From Pseudomonadota bacterium (GTDB lineage Bacteria; Pseudomonadota; Alphaproteobacteria; Rhizobiales; Xanthobacteraceae): DNA of 9,189 nt. Below are positions 1 through 6,435 of the stretch, one piece after another. The notes under the pieces were generated by a model that saw only the letters and a list, made by a program, of their open reading frames with translations, was not told where the DNA came from and searched no databases. The DNA lies in contig JAKAMD010000119.1 of NCBI GenBank assembly GCA_021823875.1, forward strand, positions 1 to 9,189, read 5' to 3'. Position numbers and translations under genes: made by a program. Numbering within the stretch: position 1 is the stretch's first letter; each line of letters opens with the position of its first letter.

Positions 1-99
1 TGCATCTTCGAACGCCGTAACAGCCATGATGCGGCAGAAGAAGCGCTCGACGGCGCCGCGCTGCCGGAAGGCGGACGCTGGTTCTCGCCCCGGCGCTGA
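1..99 (+). CDS. 3' end of an unidentified protein-coding gene
   Basis: An open frame enters from the left edge and runs 32 codons to a TGA at 97-99. The visible C-terminus (from CIFERRNSHD through GGRWFSPRR) has a plausible, charged, GC-rich coding composition, and no other frame over these bases looks better. The frame is supported by what follows: a strong intrinsic terminator on the same strand at 131-163, as expected just beyond the end of a + strand transcript. The gene converges on pcaC. I do not recognise the family from this tail, so no function is assigned. A minus-strand start at 25-27 was considered and judged weaker because no ribosome binding site precedes it. Confidence 0.55.
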   Translation, partial: CIFERRNSHDAAEEALDGAALPEGGRWFSPRR

Positions 100-129
100 T
101 GCTGCTGATGCTGCTGAAGCTGATGCTGC
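97..129. repeat. 9-nt imperfect tandem repeat starting at a stop codon
   Basis: The unit TGATGCTGC occurs at 97-105, 106-114 and 121-129, with a shortened, altered copy (TGAAGC) at 115-120. The first copy begins exactly on the TGA that ends the upstream gene. Every unit therefore adds a further in-frame TGA (97, 106, 115, 121). Read one frame over, the same repeat encodes an Ala/Asp-rich run. It lies in the 3' untranslated stretch before the terminator. Confidence 0.75.
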
Positions 130-130
130 T

Positions 131-163
131 GCGCCTGTCCCTGTGACAGGCGCTATTTTTTTT
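131..163 (+). terminator. Rho-independent terminator of the upstream + strand gene
   Basis: GCGCCTGTC (131-139) and GACAGGCGC (145-153) are perfect 9-bp inverted arms around a 5-nt loop. They are followed by TA and eight consecutive T (156-163). This is a textbook intrinsic terminator in the + direction. On the minus strand the same hairpin is followed by AGCAGC, not a T tract, so it should work one way. It overlaps the end of pcaC: position 153 is both the last stem base and the last base of the pcaC stop codon, and the T run is the complement of the AAA AAA lysine codons that end PcaC. Confidence 0.85.
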
Positions 164-539
164 CGATCTCCGCCATCACCGCGGCGGCTTCCTTGAAAGC
201 GTGATTAGCGGCCGGCACGCCGCAATAGATTGCCTGCTGCAGGATGACTTCCTTGATGTCGTCGGCCGAGAAGCCACCTTCGACGAGCGCGGCGCGCACA
301 TGCATGCGGAACTCATCCCACTGGCCGATCGCCAGCATGGTGCCAATGACCAGGATGCGGCGCGTGCGTTCATCGAAATGCGGCCGCGTCCACACCTCGC
401 CCCAGGCGGCGCGGGTAATGAAGTTCTGAAACTCATCGTTGAAGGCGGTCTTGTTGGCATTGGCGCGATCGACCCAGGCATCGCCCAGCACCTTGCGCCG
501 CTGCACCATGCCGCGGTCGTAGCGTTCCTTCTCGTCCAT
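153..539 (-). CDS. pcaC: 4-carboxymuconolactone decarboxylase
   Basis: This 128-residue protein belongs to the carboxymuconolactone decarboxylase family. PcaC decarboxylates gamma-carboxymuconolactone to beta-ketoadipate enol-lactone in the cytoplasmic protocatechuate branch of the beta-ketoadipate pathway. The sequence shows the full-length single-domain form. It has the family's N-terminal RY-G---RR-VLG block (residues 6-19), the E-W-RP segment near 48-53, H80 within FRMHVRAA, and the diagnostic QQAIYCGVPAANHAF block at 101-115 with C106 and H113. The ATG at 537-539 is preceded by a GAGG-type ribosome binding site and lies 19 nt after the pcaD stop, so the two genes are almost certainly one operon. 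The last two codons (AAA AAA) and the stop overlap the terminator of the convergent gene. Identification is strong from length, motif and neighbour. Confidence 0.93.
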   Translation of the reverse strand: MDEKERYDRGMVQRRKVLGDAWVDRANANKTAFNDEFQNFITRAAWGEVWTRPHFDERTRRILVIGTMLAIGQWDEFRMHVRAALVEGGFSADDIKEVILQQAIYCGVPAANHAFKEAAAVMAEIEKK

Positions 540-558
540 CGCGCCGCCCTCGGTTCGG

Positions 559-1341
559 TCAGGTCAGAAGGAAGTCGAGCACCGCCTCGGTATAGGCCTT
601 CGGCTGCTCCATATTGGAGATATGCGCGGCCTCCAGGCTTGCGAGCTTGGCGCCCTTGATCTGGTTGCGGATCGCTTCGCCCGCCGACGGTGGCGTTGCG
701 GCGTCCTGCGCGCCGACGATCACCAGCACCGGTGCCGTGATGCGTGGATTGCTGTCGCGGAAATCCATGTCGCGCACCGCCTCGCAGCAGCCGATATAGC
801 CGGCCAGCTGGGTGGCGGTGAACATCGCCTTCATGCGCGCCATGGTCTCGGGCGCGCGCGCGCGGAAGCCCTCGGTGAACCAGCGCTGCATATTGGCGTC
901 GACCAGCGCGTCGAGACCTTTCTCGCGGACGAACTTGATGCGGTCGTTCCAGGGGCCCTTGTCGGCGTAATAGGCATTGGTGTTGGAGAGCACCAGTTTC
1001 TCGACGCGCTCGGGCGCATTGGCGCCGAGCCATTGCCCGACCATGCCGCCCATCGACAGCCCGCACCAGTTGGTCTTCTCGATGCGCAGCGCATCGAGCA
1101 CGGCGATCACGTCGCGCCCAAGCCGCTCCATGGAATAGGGCCCCTGCGGCACCCCGGACTGGCCATGGCCGCGGCGGTCGTAGCGGATGACGCGGAAATG
1201 CTCGGTGAAGGCCGGCATCTGGTCGCCCCACATGCTCAGATTGGTACCGAGCGAGTTCGACAGCATCAATGCCGGCGCGCCCTCGCGGCCCTCGACCTCG
1301 ATATGGATGGGGCAACCGTCGTCTGTGTTGATCACGGGCAT
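559..1341 (-). CDS. pcaD: 3-oxoadipate enol-lactonase
   Basis: This 260-residue alpha/beta-hydrolase hydrolyses beta-ketoadipate enol-lactone to beta-ketoadipate. The nucleophile elbow is G-L-S-M-G with Ser96, the acid is probably Asp213 in GAQDAATPP, and the catalytic His is His240 in AAHISNMEQP. The N-terminal SNSLGTNLSMW (28-38) and RYDRRGHGQS (53-62) blocks are typical of PcaD. I chose the ATG at 1339-1341 over an in-frame ATG seven codons upstream. A GGGAGAGA ribosome binding site sits just before it, and MPVINTDDG is the usual family N-terminus. The length matches the family. It is followed at 19 nt by pcaC, the preceding pathway step, so they form a two-gene unit in this window. The other pca genes are not present here. 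Confidence 0.93.
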   Translation of the reverse strand: MPVINTDDGCPIHIEVEGREGAPALMLSNSLGTNLSMWGDQMPAFTEHFRVIRYDRRGHGQSGVPQGPYSMERLGRDVIAVLDALRIEKTNWCGLSMGGMVGQWLGANAPERVEKLVLSNTNAYYADKGPWNDRIKFVREKGLDALVDANMQRWFTEGFRARAPETMARMKAMFTATQLAGYIGCCEAVRDMDFRDSNPRITAPVLVIVGAQDAATPPSAGEAIRNQIKGAKLASLEAAHISNMEQPKAYTEAVLDFLLT

Positions 1342-1500
1342 GGATTTTCTCTCCCGGCGCATTGGCGTTGCTGATTGTCGCGCCGGGCGACAGACTTAAT
1401 GGGCCCTGCGCGCGCTTGCAAAGCTCTTTTCAGAGGGTCCGCGAGGGCTTAAGTCCTGAGTCGGCGGCTTTCGGGCCGGGTGCGACAAGGAGTGTTGGCG
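1342..1500. promoter_or_regulatory. Divergent intergenic region between pcaD and coxG
   Basis: This 159-bp gap must hold the start signals for the leftward pcaDC unit and the rightward cox unit, as no other gene intervenes. It contains an imperfect 14-bp palindrome AGGGCTTAAGTCCT at 1444-1457, with only one mismatched pair, and a strong coxG ribosome binding site AAGGAG at 1487-1492. TTGCAA near 1419 could serve as a -35 element on either strand, but no convincing -10 accompanies it. I see no clear binding site for a named regulator. Confidence 0.45.
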
Positions 1501-1956
1501 ATGGCTATGACAATGACGGGCGAGGTTATGCTTTCCGCGACCCGCGATGTGGTATGGGCCAAGCTCAACGACGCCGAGGTGCTCAAGGCCTGCATTCCGG
1601 GCTGCGAGGAGCTCAACAAGAATTCCGACACCGAATTCCAGGCTGTTGCCGTCACCAAGATCGGGCCGGTGAAGGCGCGTTTCAAAGGAAAGGTCCAACT
1701 CACCGACCTGGACCCGCCGAATGGCTATCGCATTTCCGGGGAAGGCGACGGCGGCGTCGCCGGCTTCGCCAAGGGGGGTGCGACCGTCACCCTGGCCGAG
1801 CAGGAGGGCGGCACGCTGCTGACCTACAATGTGGAGGCGCAGATCGGCGGCAAGCTGGCCCAGCTGGGTCAGCGCTTGGTCAATGGCGCCGCCAAGAAGA
1901 TTGCCGACGAATTCTTCAAGAATTTCGCGGCGACCATGCAACCGGCGAGTGCCTGA
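1501..1956 (+). CDS. coxG: CoxG-family protein (SRPBCC fold), short form
   Basis: This 151-residue protein matches the carbon monoxide dehydrogenase subunit G family, a START/SRPBCC-like ligand-binding fold. Visible family features are an N-terminal MTGEVMLSATRDVVWAKLND block, LKACIPGCEEL (residues about 31-41), KIGPVKARFKGKV, then GEGDGG and FAKGGATVTL, and a C-terminal LGQRLVNGAAKKIADEFFKNF helix. The ATG at 1501 is chosen over an upstream in-frame start at 1480 because AAGGAG lies 8 nt before it. CoxG proteins are accessory to Mo-hydroxylases and are linked to membrane attachment or quinone handling. Some homologues carry an extra C-terminal tail after the helix, and this one stops right after it. 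It stands 271 bp before coxS, so it may be transcribed with it or separately. Confidence 0.9.
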   Translation: MAMTMTGEVMLSATRDVVWAKLNDAEVLKACIPGCEELNKNSDTEFQAVAVTKIGPVKARFKGKVQLTDLDPPNGYRISGEGDGGVAGFAKGGATVTLAEQEGGTLLTYNVEAQIGGKLAQLGQRLVNGAAKKIADEFFKNFAATMQPASA

Positions 1957-2227
1957 GCGGGTACTCCCGGGCCTTTGGCCAATTCAGGGTCGGGTGCCGG
2001 AATGCGCGAAATCGTGCGCTGGCAAGATAATTCCGGCCGTTCACATCGCTGTGAGCCGCTTTTATCCTTTGAATAACTTGACCCGGCAGCCGGCTGGGGT
2101 TCAAAGTCGTCCATCGTTCCAAGGCGCAACCGGACAAAATTGGCTCGATTTCAGGTCCGAGCGAGCGCCGCCCGCGCCGGGCTACGCGAAAAGAGGGCTT
2201 TTTGGGGCCCCAACAGGGAGGATGCTC
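1957..2227. promoter_or_regulatory. coxG-coxS spacer with three inverted repeats
   Basis: This 271-bp stretch has no convincing gene. It holds GTTCACA-TCGC-TGTGAGC (2039-2056), whose 7-bp arms match except one pair. It also holds a CTTTGAA (2067-2073) / TTCAAAG (2100-2106) pair enclosing the 10-bp palindrome CAGCCGGCTG (2087-2096), and the perfect 12-bp palindrome TTGGGGCCCCAA (2202-2213). A TTGACC at 2078-2083 resembles a -35 element but lacks a good -10 at normal spacing. The density of dyads suggests a regulated promoter or a structured 5' leader for coxSLM. The coxS ribosome binding site GGGAGG is at 2216-2221. Confidence 0.45.
2202..2213. repeat. Perfect 12-bp palindrome upstream of coxS
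   Basis: TTGGGGCCCCAA is its own reverse complement. It ends two bases before the coxS ribosome binding site and 15 nt before the start codon. In DNA it could be an operator half-site pair. As RNA it has no loop unless the centre opens. A protein bound here, or pairing of the mRNA, would affect coxS initiation directly. Its function is unknown. Confidence 0.5.
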
Positions 2228-2701
2228 ATGCCTGCGGTCTCCATGACGGTGAACGGCAAGCCGGTCAGTGGCGAGGTTGAAGCGCGCACCTTGCTGGTGC
2301 AATTCCTGCGCGAGAACCTGCGGCTCACCGGAACCCATGTCGGCTGCGACACCTCACAGTGCGGGGCCTGCGTCGTGCATATCAACGGGATTGCCGCCAA
2401 ATCCTGCACCACGCTCGCGCTTCAGTGCGAAGGGGCCACCATTACCACCATCGAGGGTCTGGCCGCGGCGGACGGCACGCTTCATCCGATGCAGGAGGCT
2501 TTCCGCGATAACCACGGGCTGCAATGCGGCTACTGCACGCCCGGCATGATCATGTCGGCGCTCGATATCGTGCGCCGCAATGGCAACGAACTCGACGAAC
2601 ACACCATCCGCGAACAGCTCGACGGCAATATCTGCCGCTGCACGGGCTACCACAACATCGTCAAAGCGATCGCCGCCGGCGCCAAGACCATGGCGCGCTA
2701 G
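2228..2701 (+). CDS. coxS: Molybdenum hydroxylase small subunit, two [2Fe-2S] clusters
   Basis: This 157-residue iron-sulfur subunit is of the CoxS / xanthine-dehydrogenase type and passes electrons from the Mo centre in CoxL to FAD in CoxM. The N-terminal plant-ferredoxin-like domain binds one cluster through C40, C45, C48 and C60 (GCDTSQCGAC...SC). The C-terminal helical domain binds the other through C100, C103, C136 and C138 (QCGYC and CRC). All eight ligands are present and the length is typical. The ATG at 2228 is preferred: GGGAGG ends 6 nt before it, whereas the ATG at 2222 directly abuts that site. An ATG at 2243 is also in frame but is less well placed. It is followed by coxL after 75 bp. 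No signal peptide is visible, consistent with a cytoplasmic enzyme. Confidence 0.96.
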   Translation: MPAVSMTVNGKPVSGEVEARTLLVQFLRENLRLTGTHVGCDTSQCGACVVHINGIAAKSCTTLALQCEGATITTIEGLAAADGTLHPMQEAFRDNHGLQCGYCTPGMIMSALDIVRRNGNELDEHTIREQLDGNICRCTGYHNIVKAIAAGAKTMAR

Positions 2702-2776
2702 GCCAACAGGAAACGGAGAGTCGTAAGGAAAGCGACCGGAAACGTCTTTCAATAAGCAATCAGGGAGGAGACCGCC

Positions 2777-5134
2777 ATGAGCGCGACCGGAATCGGCGCG
2801 GCGGTGCGCCGCAAGGAAGACATCCGCTTCATTACCGGAAAAGGCCAATACACCGATGATGTGATACGGCCGGGCGAGACCCGCGCCGTGTTCGTACGTT
2901 CCCCGCATGCGCGCGCCAAGATCAAGCGCATCGATACGGCGGCGGCGAAGGCGATGCCAGGCGTCGTCGGCGTCCTGACCGGCGCCGAGCTTGCCGCCGA
3001 CAAGGTCGGTGGCCTGATCTGCGGCTGGATGATCCATTCCAAGGACGGCTCGCCCATGAAGATGGCGCCGCATCCGGCACTGGCGGCCGAGACCGTCAAC
3101 CATGTCGGCGACGCGGTCGCGGTGGTGATCGCTGAGACGCAGGCGCAGGCACGCGACGCGGCCGAAAAGGTCAAGGTTGATTACGAGCTCTTGCCGGCGG
3201 TATCCGATCCGGCCAAGGCCAAGAACGGCCCGCAAATCCACGGCGTGGCGCCGAAGAACACGATCTACGAATGGTCGCTCGGTGATGCCAAGGCGGTGGA
3301 TAGCGCCTTCGCTGCCGCCAAGCACGTCACCAAGCTCGACATCGTCAACAACCGCTTGGTGCCCAACGCGATCGAGCCGCGCGCGGCGCTTGCAGAATAT
3401 GACTCCGGCACCGATCAGCTCACGCTGTGGAATACCTCACAGAACCCGCATGTCGCGCGGTTGGTGATCTCGGCTTTCGTCGGCATCGCCCCCGAGCATA
3501 AGCTCAGGGTAATTGCGCCCGATGTCGGCGGCGGTTTCGGCTCCAAGATCTTCATCTATCCGGAGGAAGTCGTCTGCCTGTGGGCGGCACGCAAAGTGAA
3601 GCGGCCGGTGAAGTGGACCGCCGAACGTCACGAATCCTTCGTGACTGATGCGCATGGCCGCGATCATATCACCCATGCGGAACTTGCGCTCGACGAGCAC
3701 GGCAAGATTTTAGGCCTGCGTGCCAAGACGATCGCCAATCTCGGCGCCTATATGTCGACCTTCTCGTCCTCGGTGCCGACTTATCTCTACGCCACGCTGC
3801 TGTCGGGCCAGTACGACATTCCGCAAATCTATTGCGAGGTCGATGCGGTCTACACCAATACCGTGCCGGTCGATGCCTATCGCGGCGCCGGCCGTCCGGA
3901 GGCGACTTTCGTGGTCGAACGGCTGGTGGAAGTGGCGGCGCGCGAGATGGGCATCGATCCCGCCGACATCCGCAAGCGCAATTTCATCAAGGCGTTCCCG
4001 CACCAGACGCCGGTGATCATGGCCTATGATGCCGGCGATTATAACGCCTCGCTCAAGAAGGCGATGGACCTCGCCGACGTGAAGGGCTTCAACAAGCGCA
4101 AACGCGAATCAGCGCGCCACGGCAAGCTGCGCGGCCTCGGCTACTCGACCTACATCGAAGCTTGCGGCATTGCGCCCTCTCAGGCAGTCGGCTCGCTCGG
4201 CGCCGGCGTCGGCTTGTGGGAGAGCGCTGAGGTGCGGGTCAACCCGACCGGCAGCGTGGAAGTGCTCACCGGGAGCCACGCGCACGGCCAGGGCCACGAG
4301 ACCACCTTCGCGCAGCTCGTGTCGGAACGGCTCGGCATTCCGTTCGAGAACGTTTCGATCGTGCATGGCGACACCGACAAGGTGCAGTTCGGCATGGGCA
4401 CCTATGGTTCGCGCTCGGGCGCGGTCGGCATGTCGGCGATCGTCAAGGCGCTCGACAAGGTCGAGGCCAAGGCCAAGAAGGTCGCCGCGCATATGCTGGA
4501 GGCGGCCGAAGGCGACATCGAGTTCAAGGACGGCAAGTTCACCGTCGCCGGCACCGACAAGTCGGCGGCCTTCGGCGACGTCGCGCTCAACGCTTACATC
4601 GCGCACAAATTCTCCGGCCAGGAACTGGAGCCGGGACTGAAGGAGACTTCCTTCTACGATCCGACCAACTTCACTTTCCCGGCCGGCTGTCACATCTGCG
4701 AGGTCGAGGTCGACACCGAGACTGGCAAGACCGAGATCGTCAACTGGACCGCAGTCGACGACTTCGGCACCGTGATCAATCCGATGATCGTGGAAGGCCA
4801 GGTGCACGGCGGCATCGCGCAAGGGGTGGGGCAGGCGCTGCTCGAGGGCGTGGTCTACGACAAGGATGGCCAGCTCGTGACCGGCTCGCTCATGGACTAC
4901 ACCATGCCGCGCGCCCATGACCTGCCGTCGTTCAAGGTCGGAACCACGGAGACCAAATCGCCGTCCAATCCGCTCGGCATCAAGGGCTGCGGCGAGGCCG
5001 GCGCGATCGCGGCGCCCGCCGCGGTCATCAATGCCATCACCGACGCCATCGGCAGCGAGGCGCTCACGATGCCGGCCACCGCCAATACGGTATGGACGGC
5101 ACTGCAACGAGCCAAGCCGCGCGCGGCCGCGTAA
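2777..5134 (+). CDS. coxL: Form II molybdenum hydroxylase large subunit (CoxL-like)
   Basis: This 785-residue Mo-cofactor (probably molybdopterin cytosine dinucleotide) catalytic subunit is of the xanthine-oxidase family. The N-terminal aldehyde-oxidase a/b hammerhead domain (about 14-130, with RRKEDIRFITGKGQYTDD) precedes the Mo-binding region. That region holds GGGFGSK (251-257), AYRGAGR (367-373), HGQGHETT (503-510), GTYGSRSG (541-548) and the GCGEAG motif with the expected catalytic Glu740. Form I CO dehydrogenases carry AYxCSFR with a cysteine that bonds the copper. Here that loop is AYRGAGR, the form II signature, so CO oxidation is not established. A hydroxylase for an aldehyde or aromatic/heterocyclic substrate is as likely. 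The ATG follows GGGAGGAG by 6 nt. The subunit is complete with no frameshift, and gene order S-L-M also fits form II. Confidence 0.95.
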   Translation: MSATGIGAAVRRKEDIRFITGKGQYTDDVIRPGETRAVFVRSPHARAKIKRIDTAAAKAMPGVVGVLTGAELAADKVGGLICGWMIHSKDGSPMKMAPHPALAAETVNHVGDAVAVVIAETQAQARDAAEKVKVDYELLPAVSDPAKAKNGPQIHGVAPKNTIYEWSLGDAKAVDSAFAAAKHVTKLDIVNNRLVPNAIEPRAALAEYDSGTDQLTLWNTSQNPHVARLVISAFVGIAPEHKLRVIAPDVGGGFGSKIFIYPEEVVCLWAARKVKRPVKWTAERHESFVTDAHGRDHITHAELALDEHGKILGLRAKTIANLGAYMSTFSSSVPTYLYATLLSGQYDIPQIYCEVDAVYTNTVPVDAYRGAGRPEATFVVERLVEVAAREMGIDPADIRKRNFIKAFPHQTPVIMAYDAGDYNASLKKAMDLADVKGFNKRKRESARHGKLRGLGYSTYIEACGIAPSQAVGSLGAGVGLWESAEVRVNPTGSVEVLTGSHAHGQGHETTFAQLVSERLGIPFENVSIVHGDTDKVQFGMGTYGSRSGAVGMSAIVKALDKVEAKAKKVAAHMLEAAEGDIEFKDGKFTVAGTDKSAAFGDVALNAYIAHKFSGQELEPGLKETSFYDPTNFTFPAGCHICEVEVDTETGKTEIVNWTAVDDFGTVINPMIVEGQVHGGIAQGVGQALLEGVVYDKDGQLVTGSLMDYTMPRAHDLPSFKVGTTETKSPSNPLGIKGCGEAGAIAAPAAVINAITDAIGSEALTMPATANTVWTALQRAKPRAAA

Positions 5135-5150
5135 TTTCAGGGAGAGACCG

Positions 5151-5951
5151 ATGTATGATTTTACCTTCCATCGCCCGACCACGGTGCGTCAGGCGGCCGG
5201 GCTGTTGGCGCGCAATCCGGAGGCGAAGCTCCTCGCCGGCGGCCATTCGCTGCTGCCGGTGATGAAGCAGCGGCTGGCGCAGCCGTCCGCGCTGATCGAT
5301 CTGTCGTTAATCGATGGGCTCGATACCATCGAGCAAAAGGGCCGCGCGGTGGTGATCGGCGCCATGGCGCGTCATGCCGACGTCGCCAAGTCGCCGGTCG
5401 TGATCGCCGCAATGCCGGGGCTCGCTTCGGTGCCGGGCTCGGTCGGCGATCCGCAGGTGCGCAACCGCGGCACCATCGGCGGCTCGATCGCCAACAACGA
5501 TCCGAACGCCGATTATCCGGCAGCGGTGCTCGGCTTGGGCGCCACCATCATCACCAACAAGCGGCGCATCGCGGCCGATGATTTCTTCCAAGGCATGTAC
5601 ACGACCGCGCTGGAAGACGGCGAGATCATCGTCAAGGTGAGCTTCCCGGTGGCCAAGAAGGCGGCTTATGAGAAGTTCAAGCACCCGGCGTCGGGCTTCG
5701 CGCTGGTCGGCGTGTTCGTGTCGAAGCGCGGCTCCGACATCCGCGTGGCGGTGACCGGCGCCGGTTCGAACGGCGTTTTCCGGGTGAAGTCGTTCGAGGA
5801 GGCGCTCAAGAAGCGCTTCGCCGCCAAATCGCTCGAAGGCATGAGCATTCCGGCGACCGGCATGAACGCGGACATCCATGCCTCGGCCGAGTACCGCGCG
5901 CACCTGGTCGGCGTGCTGGCGCGCCGGGCGGTGGCGAAAGCGACGGCTTAA
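5151..5951 (+). CDS. coxM: Molybdenum hydroxylase FAD-binding medium subunit
   Basis: This 266-residue flavoprotein subunit takes electrons from the CoxS clusters and passes them to the acceptor. The N-terminal FAD domain shows the two family FAD loops, LAGGHSLLP (28-36) and TIGGSIANND (108-117). The C-terminal CO-dehydrogenase flavoprotein domain begins near residue 165, with KKAAYEKFKHPASGFALV as its signature. Both FAD motifs are intact and the length is close to the usual one (about 265-290). The ATG at 5151 lies 16 nt after the coxL stop and follows a GGGAGAGA ribosome binding site. Longer upstream readings in this frame lie inside coxL and are not credible. A hairpin terminator follows 28 bp after the stop, so coxSLM ends here as a transcription unit. 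Confidence 0.95.
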   Translation: MYDFTFHRPTTVRQAAGLLARNPEAKLLAGGHSLLPVMKQRLAQPSALIDLSLIDGLDTIEQKGRAVVIGAMARHADVAKSPVVIAAMPGLASVPGSVGDPQVRNRGTIGGSIANNDPNADYPAAVLGLGATIITNKRRIAADDFFQGMYTTALEDGEIIVKVSFPVAKKAAYEKFKHPASGFALVGVFVSKRGSDIRVAVTGAGSNGVFRVKSFEEALKKRFAAKSLEGMSIPATGMNADIHASAEYRAHLVGVLARRAVAKATA

Positions 5952-5979
5952 AGTGCCGCCGATCATACGACAGTTAATG

Positions 5980-6012
5980 CGCGCGGGTCCTTCTGGCCCG
6001 CGCGTTTCGTTT
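5980..6012 (+). terminator. Rho-independent terminator after coxM
   Basis: CGCGCGGG (5980-5987) and CCCGCGCG (5997-6004) are perfect 8-bp arms around TCCTTCTGG, and one or two further inner pairs are possible. TTTCGTTT follows (6005-6012). The T tract is interrupted, so strength is moderate. It lies between the convergent coxM and zinc-ribbon genes. On the minus strand no T tract follows the stem. Confidence 0.75.
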
Positions 6013-6053
6013 GGATTCAGCCGGCCGTCTTGGACGTCGTCAGCAGAAACGTC

Positions 6054-6260
6054 CTATTCCTCGACGATCTGGATTTGCCGGCAGCTGTCGCAGCGGTAAT
6101 ACAGCGTGCGCGGATGATCCTGATCGTAGCGCTGCGGATTGTGGGCGATGTCGATCAGCAATATCAGCTCGCCGCCGCAAGCAGCGCATTTTCTCTGCGG
6201 TGCCATTTCGGCGTAGGGGTCGTACCCCGCAGGGCCCAGTCTGTGACGGCGAATGGTCAC
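6054..6260 (-). CDS. Small zinc-ribbon protein, 5' end apparently frameshifted
   Basis: As an intact frame from the GTG at 6258-6260 this encodes 68 residues. They carry two CxxC pairs (CAAC at residues 25-28 and CDSC at 57-60 of this frame) about 30 residues apart, as in a treble-clef or rubredoxin-like zinc ribbon. The region between them is rich in His, Tyr and Asp, and the protein ends QIQIVEE. The family is not one I can name. The GTG start is poor, with GGGGA only 1-2 nt before it. Coding-like sequence continues in the same frame to about 6346 without any ATG, GTG, TTG or CTG. The natural start is probably the ATG at 6359-6361, out of frame by 2 nt. The restored product would be 101 residues. 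The gene converges on coxM and is unrelated in strand to the cox genes. Confidence 0.6.
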   Translation of the reverse strand: MTIRRHRLGPAGYDPYAEMAPQRKCAACGGELILLIDIAHNPQRYDQDHPRTLYYRCDSCRQIQIVEE

Positions 6261-6361
6261 GTCCCCAGTGCTGCTCGTTTTGCTTTTCTCGGTCGCACAA
6301 ATGTTCTCGATGTACCGTTCGAGCTCGTCGCGCTGTCGGCCGAAAAGGCGCGCGCGGACAT
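6261..6361 (-). other. Probable lost 5' coding part of the zinc-ribbon gene
   Basis: In the zinc-ribbon frame these bases read as convincing protein (RLFGRQRDELERYIENICA, then TEKSKTSSTGD) joined directly to the 68-residue frame. The ATG at 6359-6361 begins M-S-A-R in another frame and runs into a stop at 6258-6260. Removing one GC unit from the repeat at 6348-6356 joins M-S-A-R to LFGRQRDEL and gives an open frame through to the zinc ribbon. The break may be a real mutation, phase variation, or a sequencing error. Confidence 0.55.
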
Positions 6362-6435
6362 TGTTTGCTGGCTTCGAATGGTAAGATCGTGCCGAAGCCG
6401 ATCTGCCCGGCGCGCCGCGCCGTGTTTATGCATTA

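Noticed and set aside
1..27. Minus-strand gene starting at the ATG at 25-27 (MAVTAFEDA)
   Set aside because: No ribosome binding site upstream; the + strand frame ending before a strong + strand terminator explains the region better.
2019..2034. Sigma-54-like site (TGGCAAG-N4-TTCC) before coxS
   Set aside because: The -24 half is good, but the -12 half has CC instead of the required GC, and no enhancer-binding regulator is visible.
2777..5134. Genuine form I CO dehydrogenase
   Set aside because: The active-site loop is AYRGAGR, without the copper-binding cysteine of AYxCSFR, and the gene order is S-L-M rather than M-S-L.
4109..5182. Long minus-strand frame opposite coxL (and similar ones opposite coxS, coxD and pcaD)
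   Set aside because: These are GC-rich antisense shadows of genes with clear motifs; their translations show no domain and are Arg/Ala/Gly biased.
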